A stretch of 64,000 nucleotides of DNA from Bacillus gaemokensis (GTDB lineage Bacteria > Bacillota > Bacilli > Bacillales > Bacillaceae_G): the NCBI RefSeq assembly GCF_001590835.1, contig NZ_LTAQ01000001.1, forward strand, positions 483,989-547,988, in the 5' to 3' direction. Each line of letters starts with the position of its first letter. The stretch's first letter is position 1. Below are positions 44,072 through 54,250 of the stretch, in pieces. Below the pieces are notes generated by a model, which saw nothing but the letters and a program-made list of their open reading frames with translations, was not told where the DNA came from and ran no database searches. Both the position numbers and the translations under genes were made by a program.

Positions 44072-44449
44072 CTATGCGTCTCCTTTATTCATGACGTATG
44101 AAATAAACTCCTCCACTTCTCCTTGAAAAATATTCACTTCTGGTAAATAGTAAAACGTTGTTTGCAGCGGATTGTTTCTATGGTACAGATAGACTTTCTT
44201 TTCTAAAGCAATTGCCATACCAAGCTCTGTATGGCTACCACTTCCTCCATCTAATAAAAGCAGAAAAACATCAGCTTCCTGTATCGCCTGCTTTTCTGCT
44301 TGACCAATTTTCTGTAGTTGTTCTCTATTTGTTGCTTTTTCATTTTGAGTCCAATCATATGTATGATGCCATCCTGCCTCTTTCAATTTATTTGCTACAA
44401 ATTGAACAAGATGCTTATTTTGAAAACCTGAAGCTATATAGAAATTCAT
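44072..44449 (-). CDS. Nucleoside 2-deoxyribosyltransferase-like protein
   Basis: 125 residues. Rossmann-like fold: MNFYIASGFQNKHLVQFVANKLKE start, REQLQKIGQAEKQAIQEADVFLLLL, GSGSHTELGMAIAL at about 70-83 with the Glu expected as the catalytic nucleophile of this family. Such enzymes swap or release bases from 2-deoxynucleosides or act on nucleotide analogs. Starts the operon 44449-42589; paired with the dNTPase-like HD protein, so a nucleotide-pool role is plausible. Confidence 0.75.
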   Translation of the reverse strand: MNFYIASGFQNKHLVQFVANKLKEAGWHHTYDWTQNEKATNREQLQKIGQAEKQAIQEADVFLLLLDGGSGSHTELGMAIALEKKVYLYHRNNPLQTTFYYLPEVNIFQGEVEEFISYVMNKGDA

Positions 44450-44546
44450 CTCTATTCACTCCTTATTTATAAAAAATGAAAGGGAAACTCCTTTTAGCGT
44501 TAATAATCATAACAAAGAAGGATCTCTCCAAAAGAAACCCCCACCT

Positions 44547-44771
44547 TTACAACTTATTTGCGTTTAAATGGTGGGGCGTAGCATGATCCTCTTTTATTTT
44601 TTGCTTTTTATCACTTTCATCGGCTAACATATCTAGTTCTGCCGTTATTTCTGATTTTTGCAAGTTTCGTTCTTGCGAAAACTTTCTTGCAATGTAAACA
44701 ATAACACTACCAACGTACAACACAAAGCATATAATAAGAGCTATATTTTCATAGAGACTCAGCTCCAACAC
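44547..44771 (-). CDS. Small single-pass membrane protein, 74 residues
   Basis: GTG 44771 with AGGAG 5 bases upstream. One N-terminal hydrophobic helix (IALIICFVLYVGSVIVYIA) and a charged coiled-coil-like tail. Function unknown. A longer in-frame ORF upstream has no ribosome site. Confidence 0.55.
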   Translation of the reverse strand: MLELSLYENIALIICFVLYVGSVIVYIARKFSQERNLQKSEITAELDMLADESDKKQKIKEDHATPHHLNANKL

Positions 44772-44885
44772 AGTCACTCCTAATCCATTCGTATTTTTAC
44801 GCTCAAAGAAATGGAATTTCCCTATTAAATCTCTGTTATTGTAACATAAATATAGCAATTCTTCGAACCTTTCATTCTACTAAAA

Positions 44886-44912
44886 AAGACATGATTTTTT
44901 AGTAATCATGCC
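44886..44912 (-). terminator. Terminator of murG
   Basis: GCATGATT / AATCATGT arms with a 7-base loop overlapping the murG stop; on the minus strand followed by CTTTTTTAG. Confidence 0.7.
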
Positions 44913-45964
44913 TCCGTAATATGTTTGATAATGGTCTGGACTGCTTCTTTTCCATTATACTTTTCTAATTCTTTTTTATACTTCTCAGAATTATAATTTA
45001 ACTCTTCTATATGTTTCATAAGAGATGTTACTGTTACATCTTCTTCATATAAAACCGCTGCGTACCCTTGTCTTTCAAACGATTGTGCATTTAAGATTTG
45101 ATCTCCGCGGCTTGAAGCTTTCGGTAATGGAATTAAAATCATCGGCTTTTGCAACATTAAAAATTCAAAGATTGCATTTGACCCAGCACGTGAGATAACG
45201 AAATCTGTCGCTGCTAATACATCAGGTAATTCTCCGTGCACATATTCAAATTGCCTATATCCTTCCGTACTTTGTAACTTCTCATTTAGATTTCCTTTTC
45301 CGCATAGGTGAACAACTTGATAATTTTTAAGGAGCTGCGGCAAAGCTTCTCGTACTGTTTCATTGATTTTCTTTGCCCCTAGACTTCCTCCCATAACTGT
45401 GATTACCGGTTTTCTAGAATGAAAGCCAAGAAAACGTAATCCTTTTTCACGATTTCCACGTAACACTTCTTCCCTCACAGGTGAACCTGTATAAACCACC
45501 TTTTCTTTCGGTAAATGCTGTGCGGCCTCTTCAAATGTAACAAATAGTTTCGAAGCAAAACGGAGTGCGATTTTATTCGCTAGTCCTGGTGTCATATCCG
45601 ATTCATGCAACAAGACCGGAACACGATTTAGCCATCCACCAATTACTACCGGTACAGATACAAAACCACCTTTTGAGAAAATAACATCCGGTTTTATTTT
45701 TCGTATCCGTATATATGCATCCATAACGCCCTTCATAACAAGAAAAGGATCTTTTATATTTTTTAAATCAAAATAACGGCGTAACTTTCCGCTCGCTATA
45801 CTATGGTACGGGATTCCTTCGTTCTCTATAATTGTTTTTTCAATCCCTTGATGAGAACCAATATAAGAAATATCCCAACCCTTTTCTTGTAAATGTGGAA
45901 TAATTGCTAAATTTGGTGTTACATGCCCCGCAGAACCGCCACCTGTAAAGACTATTTTTTTCAT
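44906..45964 (-). CDS. murG: UDP-GlcNAc:lipid I transferase, MurG family (outside the dcw cluster)
   Basis: 352 residues, GT28 glycosyltransferase. Motif [14 protein letters not shown] at 7-20, [48 protein letters not shown] with the UDP-binding Ala-Gly-Ser. MurG adds GlcNAc to lipid I on the inner membrane. The usual copy lies in the dcw cell-division cluster; this one lies 18 bases after metH, so it is probably a second copy. Activity not tested. Confidence 0.9.
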   Translation of the reverse strand: MKKIVFTGGGSAGHVTPNLAIIPHLQEKGWDISYIGSHQGIEKTIIENEGIPYHSIASGKLRRYFDLKNIKDPFLVMKGVMDAYIRIRKIKPDVIFSKGGFVSVPVVIGGWLNRVPVLLHESDMTPGLANKIALRFASKLFVTFEEAAQHLPKEKVVYTGSPVREEVLRGNREKGLRFLGFHSRKPVITVMGGSLGAKKINETVREALPQLLKNYQVVHLCGKGNLNEKLQSTEGYRQFEYVHGELPDVLAATDFVISRAGSNAIFEFLMLQKPMILIPLPKASSRGDQILNAQSFERQGYAAVLYEEDVTVTSLMKHIEELNYNSEKYKKELEKYNGKEAVQTIIKHITEA

Positions 45965-45982
45965 ATGTCTCCCCCTTCTACA

Positions 45983-48900
45983 CTATAGTACACTAAAATA
46001 CCGTGCTTCTGGGTGAGAAAATACCATGGCGGTTACAGATGCTTCAGGCTCCATCATAAATCCTTCTGTTAGTGAAATTCCAATTTCCTCTGGGTGAATT
46101 AAGCGAAAGAGTTTTTCTTGATCCGCAAGCTCTGGACAAGCCGGATAACCAAAAGAAACGCGAATTCCTTGATATTTCGTACGGAATCTCTCTTCCATCG
46201 TCATCTCAGGTGAATCTGGAATTCCAAAGCGATCCCGAATCAACATATGTGTTTTTTCAGCAAGACCTTCTGCTAATTCCAGTGCTAGCGATTGGATCGC
46301 ATGACTACGTAAATAATCTCCTTTCTCCTTCCATTCCTCTGCGATATCACGAACTCCTTGCCCTACTGTAACAGCTAAAAAGGCTACATAATCCATTTCA
46401 TCTCCGACCGGTCTCAAGTAATCTCCTAATGTACGGTACGGTGCTTTTCCCTGTCTTGGAAATGAAAAGCGCTCTAATACACGTGTATGATCTTCCGGGT
46501 CATAAATAATAATATTTTGCCCATCACTTTGAGCAGGGAAAAATTGATAAACAGCTTTTGGCCTTAGCCAAGATTGTCCTTCTTGTAAGAGTTCATCAAT
46601 TAAATTATTTAATTCATGTGCCCTCTTATCGCCTGCTTGTAATAATTTTTTCACATTTCCTTTTAAGCCAAGATGATGACCAATCAGCATTTGTCTATTT
46701 AGAAATGGCGCCAGGTGTGAAACAGGTATATCACGTAGTACGACTCGCTTGGTGGAGTCTGGTACCGTAACCTTTGCTGGTGGCAATGGTTCAATTACAG
46801 CTGGTATTACTTCTACTTTTTTCTCCTCTTGTTTCACAACATGAAGATGTCGATTTTTTTTATCCTGCTTCATCTGTTCCCGTTCTTCTTCTTTTTGTAA
46901 TCGATTGATAAGATCGAGTCCTGACATTGCATCGCTTGCATACATTACGAGCCCACCATAGGAAGGTGAAATACGGTTATCAGTAAACTTTCTCGTCAAT
47001 GCCGCACCACCCACAACGATCGGAATATCAATATCTGCTGCTTGTAAATCTTCCGCAGTTGTTACCATTTGTTGTGCCGACTTTACTAACAAACCAGAAA
47101 GTCCGATAATGTCTGGTTTCTTTTCTTTCACCTCTTGAACAATGCGATCGGAGCGAACATTAATCCCTAAATTGACAATCTCATAGCCGTTATTCGATAA
47201 AATGATTTCTACAAGGTTTTTACCAATATCATGTACGTCACCTTTTACTGTTGCTAGCAGCACTTTTCCTTTTTTGGCGCTATCACTTGATTCCATATAA
47301 GGCTCTAAATATGCAACAGCTGCTTTCATACTTTCTGCACTTTGTAATACTTCAGCGACGATCAACTCATTGTTATTAAATAGCCGACCCACTTCGTCCA
47401 TTCCAGTCATAAGCGGACCGTTAATAATATCAAGCGGCCTTCTCCCTTCGCTAAGCGCGAGGCTTAAATCATCCTGTAACCCTTGCTTTGTTCCTTCTAC
47501 AATATAATTCGCCAGTCGTTCATCAAGTGTTAATGTTTCTTGTATGGCCGTTTCTTTCTTCTTCGCACCCCGATAAAAGTTCGTAAACTCTTCTAATGTT
47601 TCTTTCGTTGTTTCAAATAATAATGCATCTGCTAACGCTTTTTCTTCCTCTGGAATGGATGCATAACGTTCTAGCTTTTCAGTATTTACAATCGCATAAT
47701 CAAGCCCTGCTTTTGTTGCATGATATAAAAAGACCGAATTTAATACTTCGCGACCAGCTGGTGGCAACCCAAATGATATATTACTTACTCCTAGAATCGT
47801 TAAACACTCTGGCAACGATTCTTTAATGAGACGAATTCCTTCAATTGTTGCTTTCGCTGAGCCAATATATTCTTCATCCCCAGTTCCGACCGGGAAAACA
47901 AGCGCATCAAAAATAATATCCGATGGGCGTATACCATATTTCTTTGTTAATAATTCGTAACTTCTCTTTGCAATTTCTAACTTTCTTTCTGCACTAACTG
48001 CCATACCCTCTTCATCAATCGTTCCTACTACAATTGCCGCACCATATTTACGGAGAAGCGGCGTCACTTTCTCAAAACGCTCCTCTCCATTTTCTAAATT
48101 AATAGAATTAATGACACCTTTTCCTTGAACATACGTAAGAGCTTTTGCCATAACATTCTCATCCGTCGAATCGATCATGATCGGCACTTTTAAGACTTTC
48201 GTGACTTCTGCCAAAAAGTTCTCCATATCTTCTACTTCTTCACGGTCTGGATCCGCCATACAAATATCAATAATATGAGCGTTTTTCTTCACTTGTGCTC
48301 TCGCAATTTCAGCAGCCTCTTCAAAATTCCCTTCAGCTACTAATCTTTTAAACTTTCTTGATCCGATTACGTTCGTTCTTTCACCAACAAATAATGGACG
48401 CATCGAATCATCATATTGAAGTGCTTCTAACCCACTAATTCCATGACCTTCTCGCTCATGGTTCTCACGCGGTTTCAACTCCTCAAGTGATGCTTTTATC
48501 GCTCGTATATGATCAGGTGTTGTCCCGCAACACCCACCAACTATATTCATCCATCCTTCTTCAGCAAATCGTTTCACCTTTTCTGCAAGGGAAGTTGGCG
48601 ATTCATGATAATGTCCATCCTCATCAGGAAGACCTGCATTTGGATAACAAGAAATATAGCACTCTGATAAATCAGAGAGAGAACGAATGTGCTCACGCAT
48701 GAACTCTGGACCTGTCGCACAGTTCAACCCAACAGAGAGTGGCTTCATATGTTCAACTGATAAATAAAAGGCCTCAATCGTTTGTCCTGCTAAAGTCGTT
48801 CCCATTGGTTCAATCGTTCCAGAAATCATAAGGGGTACTGTTTGATTTACTTCTGTAAATGCTTGCTGAATCCCCAAATACGCTGCTTTCACGTTCCTCA

Positions 48901-49384
48901 TATCTTGACTCGTCTCAACGAGCAATACATCAACACCGCCCCGTAACAACCCTCTTACTTGTCTAGTGTAAGCCTCAATTAATTCTTCAAATGTTACGCC
49001 ACCCGTTACACTAATTGCTTTTGTCGTTGGTCCCATCGCACCTGCTACATATACTTCTTTCCCACTCTCAGTTACCGCTTGTTTTGCAAGCTGTGCCGCT
49101 CTTTCATTTAACTCCTCATCTAAATGAGATAACTCGTAATCATGCAATACGATATTCGTAGCTCCAAACGTATTCGTTTCAATAATATCTGCACCAGCTT
49201 CAATATATGCTTTATGAATTTCTAAAATCACATCTGGCCTTGTTTTTACTAAGTATTCATTACAGCCTTCATATTCTTCTCCGCCAAAATCTTCTGCCGT
49301 TAAATCCGCTTGCTGAATCATTGTTCCCATCGCACCATCTAATATTAAAATCTCCTGTTGTAATCTCTCTTCAATCGGTCTCAT
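45983..49384 (-). CDS. metH: Cobalamin-dependent methionine synthase
   Basis: 1133 residues from the ATG after GAGGGAATTAATTG. Homocysteine domain (about 1-310: VGLNCATGPEFMREH, GGCCGTTPDHI zinc Cys), pterin domain (about 320-600), cobalamin domain (about 620-850 with DVHDIGKNLV, the His base ligand), and C-terminal AdoMet reactivation domain (about 880-1133: FQFFPAQSDGQNI-type and YGYPACPELADQ). It transfers a methyl from 5-methyl-THF to homocysteine. Overlaps yitJ by one base; the SAM riboswitch at 51241-51402 controls both. Confidence 0.96.
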   Translation of the reverse strand: MRPIEERLQQEILILDGAMGTMIQQADLTAEDFGGEEYEGCNEYLVKTRPDVILEIHKAYIEAGADIIETNTFGATNIVLHDYELSHLDEELNERAAQLAKQAVTESGKEVYVAGAMGPTTKAISVTGGVTFEELIEAYTRQVRGLLRGGVDVLLVETSQDMRNVKAAYLGIQQAFTEVNQTVPLMISGTIEPMGTTLAGQTIEAFYLSVEHMKPLSVGLNCATGPEFMREHIRSLSDLSECYISCYPNAGLPDEDGHYHESPTSLAEKVKRFAEEGWMNIVGGCCGTTPDHIRAIKASLEELKPRENHEREGHGISGLEALQYDDSMRPLFVGERTNVIGSRKFKRLVAEGNFEEAAEIARAQVKKNAHIIDICMADPDREEVEDMENFLAEVTKVLKVPIMIDSTDENVMAKALTYVQGKGVINSINLENGEERFEKVTPLLRKYGAAIVVGTIDEEGMAVSAERKLEIAKRSYELLTKKYGIRPSDIIFDALVFPVGTGDEEYIGSAKATIEGIRLIKESLPECLTILGVSNISFGLPPAGREVLNSVFLYHATKAGLDYAIVNTEKLERYASIPEEEKALADALLFETTKETLEEFTNFYRGAKKKETAIQETLTLDERLANYIVEGTKQGLQDDLSLALSEGRRPLDIINGPLMTGMDEVGRLFNNNELIVAEVLQSAESMKAAVAYLEPYMESSDSAKKGKVLLATVKGDVHDIGKNLVEIILSNNGYEIVNLGINVRSDRIVQEVKEKKPDIIGLSGLLVKSAQQMVTTAEDLQAADIDIPIVVGGAALTRKFTDNRISPSYGGLVMYASDAMSGLDLINRLQKEEEREQMKQDKKNRHLHVVKQEEKKVEVIPAVIEPLPPAKVTVPDSTKRVVLRDIPVSHLAPFLNRQMLIGHHLGLKGNVKKLLQAGDKRAHELNNLIDELLQEGQSWLRPKAVYQFFPAQSDGQNIIIYDPEDHTRVLERFSFPRQGKAPYRTLGDYLRPVGDEMDYVAFLAVTVGQGVRDIAEEWKEKGDYLRSHAIQSLALELAEGLAEKTHMLIRDRFGIPDSPEMTMEERFRTKYQGIRVSFGYPACPELADQEKLFRLIHPEEIGISLTEGFMMEPEASVTAMVFSHPEARYFSVL

Positions 49385-51216
49385 CAATTAATTCCCTCTT
49401 TCACGTCTTGCTTTTCCCTCACATACTTAACGAGATTTTCTGTAATTTCATATTTTAAAAATGGCGTGATGAGATAAATACCGTTAAAGTATTTCATCGC
49501 AGCATCAATTAATTCTTGTGAAATACGAATCCCCTCTTCAATCGCTGCTTCTTGTGTTTCATGCCCATCCATTCTTTCTCTCACTTCATCAGGAAGTGTA
49601 ATACCCGGTACTTCAAAATGAAGAAAATCAGCATTCCGCTTACTTACTAAAGGCATAATTCCAATAAAAATTGGCTGTTCTAAATGTTTCGTTGCCTCGT
49701 ATACTTCTTCAATTAAAGCTACATCATAAATTGGCTGTGTTAAGAAATACTCTGCACCAGCTGCAATTTTTCTTTCCATCCGTTTTACTGCCGCTTTTAA
49801 ATGTCTCACGTGTGGATTAAAAGCTCCGCCTACAGAGAATCTTGTCGCAGGACCAATTGATTTACCTAAAATGGAACGACCGTCATTCATTTCTTTAATC
49901 ATTTTAATTAATTCAATAGAAGATAAATCATATACCGAAGTTGCACCTGGAAAATCACCAACACGAGCTGGATCACCTGTTAAAGCTAACACTTCTTCCA
50001 TGCCTAAAGCTGATAAACCAAGTAAATGAGATTGCAAACCAATAACATTATGATCGCGACACGTTAAATGTGTTAATACTGGAATATCATGTTTTGTTAG
50101 TAATGCACCCATTGCCATATTAGAAATACGCGGAGATGCTAACGAGTTATCCGCTAACGTAATAGCATCAGCACCTGCTCTTTTCAATGCTCTTGCACCT
50201 TCGAAAAAACGCTGTGTATCCAATGTTTTAGGAGGATCTAGTTCAACAACAACAGTCGTTTGCTTCTTCGCTTTTTCGGCAAGAGTAACATGCGTGCGAG
50301 AACGTTTCGTTTGTGTATGAATCACTTGTGGTCTTTGAACAATTTTCTTTTCTGTAACAGGTGTTACATTCGCTATTCCGCGCTTCATCCCTTCAATATG
50401 TGCTGGCGTTGTACCACAACAACCTCCAAGTAGGCGAATCCCCTGTTCGATAAATTTCGGCGTCATCGCTTCAAAATAAGCCGGACTCCCTTCATACACG
50501 TAACGCCCTTCCACATAGTTTGGCAGACCTGCGTTTGGATAAGCTGATAAATAACCATTTTCCGGAATCGATATCATTTTAAAAGCTTCCGTCATATGAA
50601 GTGGCCCTAGTTGACAATTTAAGCCGACTACATTTGCACCGTAATCTAGTAACTGCGCTAATATTCCATTCACATCATTACCGTTTTGCGTTGTACCAGC
50701 TTCATGGAGAGCTAGCTGCGCAATAATCGGAATATCTGTTTGCTTCCGCAACACTTTCACTGCATGCAGCAATTCGAATTCATCATAGAAGGTTTCTAGT
50801 AATAGTCCATCCACCTTTTCCTCTATTAATGCACTAGCCTGCTCGAGCAGCATAAATTCCCGTTCCATATCAGTGGTTGTCACCGCTCCAATATGTTTCA
50901 TCCCACCAATTGTCCCTAAAATAGCATTCCGATCCTTCGCAGCTGCTTTCGCAAGTTTTACCGCCGCTCTATTAATTTGAACCACTTGATTTTCTAAACC
51001 ATATATGCGCAGTTTTGCTTCATTTGCACCATACGTATTTGTTTGAATCACATCTGCACCAGCAGCTACATATTGTTTGTGGATGGATATAATTAAATCT
51101 GGATCTGATAGGTTTAACTCTTCAAAACTACTTTGTAAACCATGTGAATGTAATAACGTTCCAATTGCCCCATCACCAATAACGATATCTGTTGCTAATA
51201 AATCTAGTAATTTCAC
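49384..51216 (-). CDS. yitJ: Bifunctional homocysteine S-methyltransferase / methylenetetrahydrofolate reductase
   Basis: 610 residues. N-terminal Hcy methyltransferase domain (about 1-290, VGLNCQLGPLHM, GGCCGTTPAHI zinc site) and a C-terminal MetF-like FAD domain (about 320-610; ADNSLASPRISN, THLTCRDHN). The reductase makes 5-methyl-THF, the substrate of MetH, which is encoded directly downstream. Upstream is a SAM-I riboswitch, so the pair is shut off by excess SAM. Confidence 0.93.
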   Translation of the reverse strand: MKLLDLLATDIVIGDGAIGTLLHSHGLQSSFEELNLSDPDLIISIHKQYVAAGADVIQTNTYGANEAKLRIYGLENQVVQINRAAVKLAKAAAKDRNAILGTIGGMKHIGAVTTTDMEREFMLLEQASALIEEKVDGLLLETFYDEFELLHAVKVLRKQTDIPIIAQLALHEAGTTQNGNDVNGILAQLLDYGANVVGLNCQLGPLHMTEAFKMISIPENGYLSAYPNAGLPNYVEGRYVYEGSPAYFEAMTPKFIEQGIRLLGGCCGTTPAHIEGMKRGIANVTPVTEKKIVQRPQVIHTQTKRSRTHVTLAEKAKKQTTVVVELDPPKTLDTQRFFEGARALKRAGADAITLADNSLASPRISNMAMGALLTKHDIPVLTHLTCRDHNVIGLQSHLLGLSALGMEEVLALTGDPARVGDFPGATSVYDLSSIELIKMIKEMNDGRSILGKSIGPATRFSVGGAFNPHVRHLKAAVKRMERKIAAGAEYFLTQPIYDVALIEEVYEATKHLEQPIFIGIMPLVSKRNADFLHFEVPGITLPDEVRERMDGHETQEAAIEEGIRISQELIDAAMKYFNGIYLITPFLKYEITENLVKYVREKQDVKEGIN

Positions 51217-51240
51217 TTGTCTCCCTCTTTTCTATCAATA

Positions 51241-51402
51241 TAAAAACCCCCTCTTCGCCTTTGAAGAGGGGGACATGAACGGTCCACCTCTCATCATGCA
51301 AAACAATTCGTTTTGCAGGTATTAGCACCGTTTCAAACATTTCGTTTGAAGGTTGCTGGGCTTCACAGGGCCTTTCCCTCCACCGCTCTCAATAAGAGTT
51401 TG
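51241..51402 (-). ncRNA. SAM-I (S-box) riboswitch of yitJ-metH
   Basis: On the minus strand the conserved S-box blocks appear in order: GAGCGGTGGAGGGA, GGCCCTGTGAAGCCC, AGCAACC with a 9-base loop pairing, GGTGCTAATACC, the AGGTGGA region, then the terminator (51241-51272, CCCCCTCTTC / GAAGAGGGGG followed by TTTTT). High SAM is expected to terminate transcription. Located 24 bases before yitJ. Confidence 0.95.
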
Positions 51403-51601
51403 TCTTTACTATTTATTTATGTGATTAAAAGGAAATACGTTCCCCTTTTAACAATGTTTGTTAATTTTTTAATAAATTTAGCATGCGATGTAATGAAAGT
51501 CAATGACACTTGCGGAAAAATAAAAATTATTTAAAATAAAGTTGCAATTCGAATATCTTTTATTGTAAAGTTAAAAGCATAATAAAATTTCATACAAAAT
51601 A

Positions 51602-51771
51602 TTCTTATCTAGAGAGGTAGAGGGACTGGCCCGTCGACACCTCAGCAACCATTAACGCAATCCGTTAATAAGGTGCTAATTCCAGCAAATTGTGACAAGA
51701 TTTGACAGATGAGAAGAAGACTATATTCGACTGAAAGCCTTCTTCTTAGAAGGCTTTTTTTTATTTTTATC
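51602..51771 (+). ncRNA. SAM-I (S-box) riboswitch of metI-metC
   Basis: CTTATCTAGAGAGGTAGAGGGA, GGCCC..., the AGCAACC block (CTCAGCAACC), GGTGCTAATTCC, and a GACAAGATTTGACAGATGAG-type segment in the conserved order, followed by a terminator AGCCTTCTTCTTAGAAGGCT with a T8 run (51736-51765). Controls metI and metC by SAM level. 130 bases before the metI start. Confidence 0.95.
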
Positions 51772-51900
51772 TCGCATTAATCGAGTATAAAAGCTCAATT
51801 GATGAGGGAACCATCAGTAGTGGATGAAACTCCCGTTGATGGAAACTTCAATTTATATCAATCTAACTCAGTGCTTTACTTTATAAAGGAGGAATTTTAT

Positions 51901-53013
51901 ATGTCAACAATCGAAACAAAGCTCGCTCAAATTGGAAATCGCAGTGAAACAACAACAGGAACGGTCAATCCCCCTGTTTATTTTTCAACAGCTTATCGTC
52001 ATGAAGGAATAGGCAAATCTACCGGATTTGATTATTCACGAACTGGGAATCCAACACGTGGTCTTCTAGAGCGTGCAATTGCTGATTTAGAGGAAGGTGA
52101 ACAAGGCTATGCCTGTAGTTCTGGAATGGCGGCGGTTCTTCTCGTTCTTTCCTTATTTCGTTCTGGTGATGAACTTATCGTATCTGAAGACTTATACGGA
52201 GGTACTTACCGCTTATTCTCTGAGCATGAAGAAAAGTGGAATATTCGATGTCGATACGTAGATACACAATCTATTAAACAAATAGAACAAGCTATCACTT
52301 CTCAAACAAAAGCTATTTTTATAGAAACACCAACCAATCCATTAATGCAAGTCACTGATATTGCAGCTGTTGCAACCGTTGCAAAACGACATGGATTACT
52401 CCTAATTGTCGATAATACCTTCTATACTCCCTATATACAGCAACCATTAACAGAAGGAGCAGACATTGTCCTTCACAGTGCAACAAAGTATTTAGGTGGT
52501 CATAATGATGTATTAAGCGGCCTTGTCGTTGCAAAAGGCCAAACACTCTGCGAAGAACTTGCCCACTATCATAACGCTTCCGGTGCTGTATTAAGCCCAT
52601 TTGATTCATGGCTATTAATTCGCGGTATGAAAACATTAGCACTCCGCATGAAACAACATGAAGAAAACGCTAAAAAAATCGTTTCTTATTTAAGTGAGGA
52701 AGATTGTATAACTGATGTTTTTTATCCAGGAAGAGGCGGTATGATTTCGTTTCGCCTTCGCGATGAAAAATGGATCAATCCTTTCTTACAATCCTTATCA
52801 TTAATTACATTTGCCGAAAGTCTTGGCGGAGTTGAAAGCTTAATGACATATCCAGCAACTCAAACACATGCTGATATCCCAGAAGAAGTACGTACAGCAC
52901 GTGGTGTATGTAATCGGCTCCTTCGCTTCTCTGTCGGTATCGAAAACGGTGATGATTTAATTCAAGACCTAAAGCAAGCTATTAAACATGTAAAAGAAGG
53001 TGTGAGAATATGA
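51901..53013 (+). CDS. metI: Cystathionine gamma-synthase/O-acetylhomoserine thiolyase MetI
   Basis: 370 residues from ATG 51901 (AAAGGAGG 8 bases upstream). Cys/Met-metabolism PLP enzyme: ACSSGMAAVLLVLSLF, PTNPLMQVTDI, DNTFYTPYIQQPL, PLP Lys in VLHSATKYLGGHNDV. It joins O-acetylhomoserine with cysteine or sulfide in the methionine route. Overlaps metC by 4 bases (ATGA). Confidence 0.94.
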   Translation: MSTIETKLAQIGNRSETTTGTVNPPVYFSTAYRHEGIGKSTGFDYSRTGNPTRGLLERAIADLEEGEQGYACSSGMAAVLLVLSLFRSGDELIVSEDLYGGTYRLFSEHEEKWNIRCRYVDTQSIKQIEQAITSQTKAIFIETPTNPLMQVTDIAAVATVAKRHGLLLIVDNTFYTPYIQQPLTEGADIVLHSATKYLGGHNDVLSGLVVAKGQTLCEELAHYHNASGAVLSPFDSWLLIRGMKTLALRMKQHEENAKKIVSYLSEEDCITDVFYPGRGGMISFRLRDEKWINPFLQSLSLITFAESLGGVESLMTYPATQTHADIPEEVRTARGVCNRLLRFSVGIENGDDLIQDLKQAIKHVKEGVRI

Positions 53014-54173
53014 GTTACTCCTTAGATACACTCTTACTTCATAACCAATATAAACATGATCCACAAACAGGAGCTGTTAACGTTCCCATCTATAACACAT
53101 CAACATTTCATCAATTTGATGTAGATACATTTGGAAAATATGACTATAGCCGCTCGGGTAACCCAACGCGCGAAGCACTAGAAGACATCATCGCTTTATT
53201 AGAAGGAGGGACAAAAGGATTTGCCTTTGCATCTGGAATCGCAGCAATCTCTACTGCCTTTCTTCTTCTATCCCAGGGAGATCATGTTCTCATTTCAGAA
53301 GATGTGTACGGGGGAACGTATCGAATTGTAACAGAAGTCCTTTCTCGTTACGGTGTTTCACATACATTCGTGGACATGACAAACCTTGAAGAAGTAAAAC
53401 GAAACATTAGACCAAACACCAAAGTATTTTACGTTGAAACACCATCTAATCCATTATTGAAAGTAACAGATATTCGTTCTGTTTCCAAATTAGCAAAATC
53501 TGCTGGAGCCCTTACTTTTGTTGATAACACATTTTTAACACCACTATTCCAAAAACCACTTGAACTCGGAGCAGACATAGTTCTCCATAGTGCAACAAAG
53601 TTTATTGCTGGTCATAGTGACGTTACTGCTGGATTAGCTGTTGTAAAAGATGAAGAACTTGCTAAAAAATTAGGATTTTTACAAAATGCATTTGGCGCCA
53701 TATTAGGACCACAAGATTGCTCTCTCGTTCTTCGAGGCCTGAAAACATTGCACGTACGTCTCGAACATTCAGCAGCAAATGCAAATAAAATTGCTCATTA
53801 TTTAAAGCAGCATTCCAAAATCCAAAATGTCTACTATCCTGGATTAGAATCGCACCCTGGCTATATCACACAACAATCACAAGCAAAATCTGCCGGGGCT
53901 GTTTTATCTTTCACGCTGCAATCAGAAGATGCGCTGCGACAATTTTTATCACAAGTAAAACTTCCTGTATTTGCAGTTAGCTTAGGAGCTGTTGAATCTA
54001 TTCTCTCCTATCCTGCAAAAATGTCACATGCAGCATTATCACAAGAAGCTCGTGATGAAAGAGGTATTTCTAATTCATTACTTCGCTTATCAGTCGGCCT
54101 TGAAAATATAAATGATTTAATTACCGACTTCAAAAATGCGCTTTCTTATGTAGAGGAACCTGTGAATGCATAA
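53010..54173 (+). CDS. metC: Cystathionine beta-lyase MetC
   Basis: 387 residues. PLP enzyme with FASGIAAISTAFLLL, PSNPLLKVTDIRSV, DNTFLTPLFQKPL and PLP Lys in VLHSATKFIAGHSDV. It splits cystathionine to homocysteine, pyruvate and ammonia; homocysteine then goes to MetH/YitJ, encoded divergently. Overlaps metI by 4 bases. Confidence 0.94.
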   Translation: MSYSLDTLLLHNQYKHDPQTGAVNVPIYNTSTFHQFDVDTFGKYDYSRSGNPTREALEDIIALLEGGTKGFAFASGIAAISTAFLLLSQGDHVLISEDVYGGTYRIVTEVLSRYGVSHTFVDMTNLEEVKRNIRPNTKVFYVETPSNPLLKVTDIRSVSKLAKSAGALTFVDNTFLTPLFQKPLELGADIVLHSATKFIAGHSDVTAGLAVVKDEELAKKLGFLQNAFGAILGPQDCSLVLRGLKTLHVRLEHSAANANKIAHYLKQHSKIQNVYYPGLESHPGYITQQSQAKSAGAVLSFTLQSEDALRQFLSQVKLPVFAVSLGAVESILSYPAKMSHAALSQEARDERGISNSLLRLSVGLENINDLITDFKNALSYVEEPVNA

Positions 54174-54220
54174 GAGATTTTTATCCAATTAGTTTTATTT
54201 GAACATAAGAATAAAAATTT

Positions 54221-54250
54221 AAAAAGAACCTGAATTCAGGTTCTTTTTAA
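54221..54250. terminator. Bidirectional terminator after metC
   Basis: AAAAAGAACCTGAA / TTCAGGTTCTTTTT arms; ends metIC and the convergent MBL-fold gene. Confidence 0.85.

Noticed and set aside
51772-51900. Short leader ORF or extension of metI from 51799
   Set aside because: The in-frame extension lacks a ribosome site and family similarity; ATG 51901 has AAAGGAGG.
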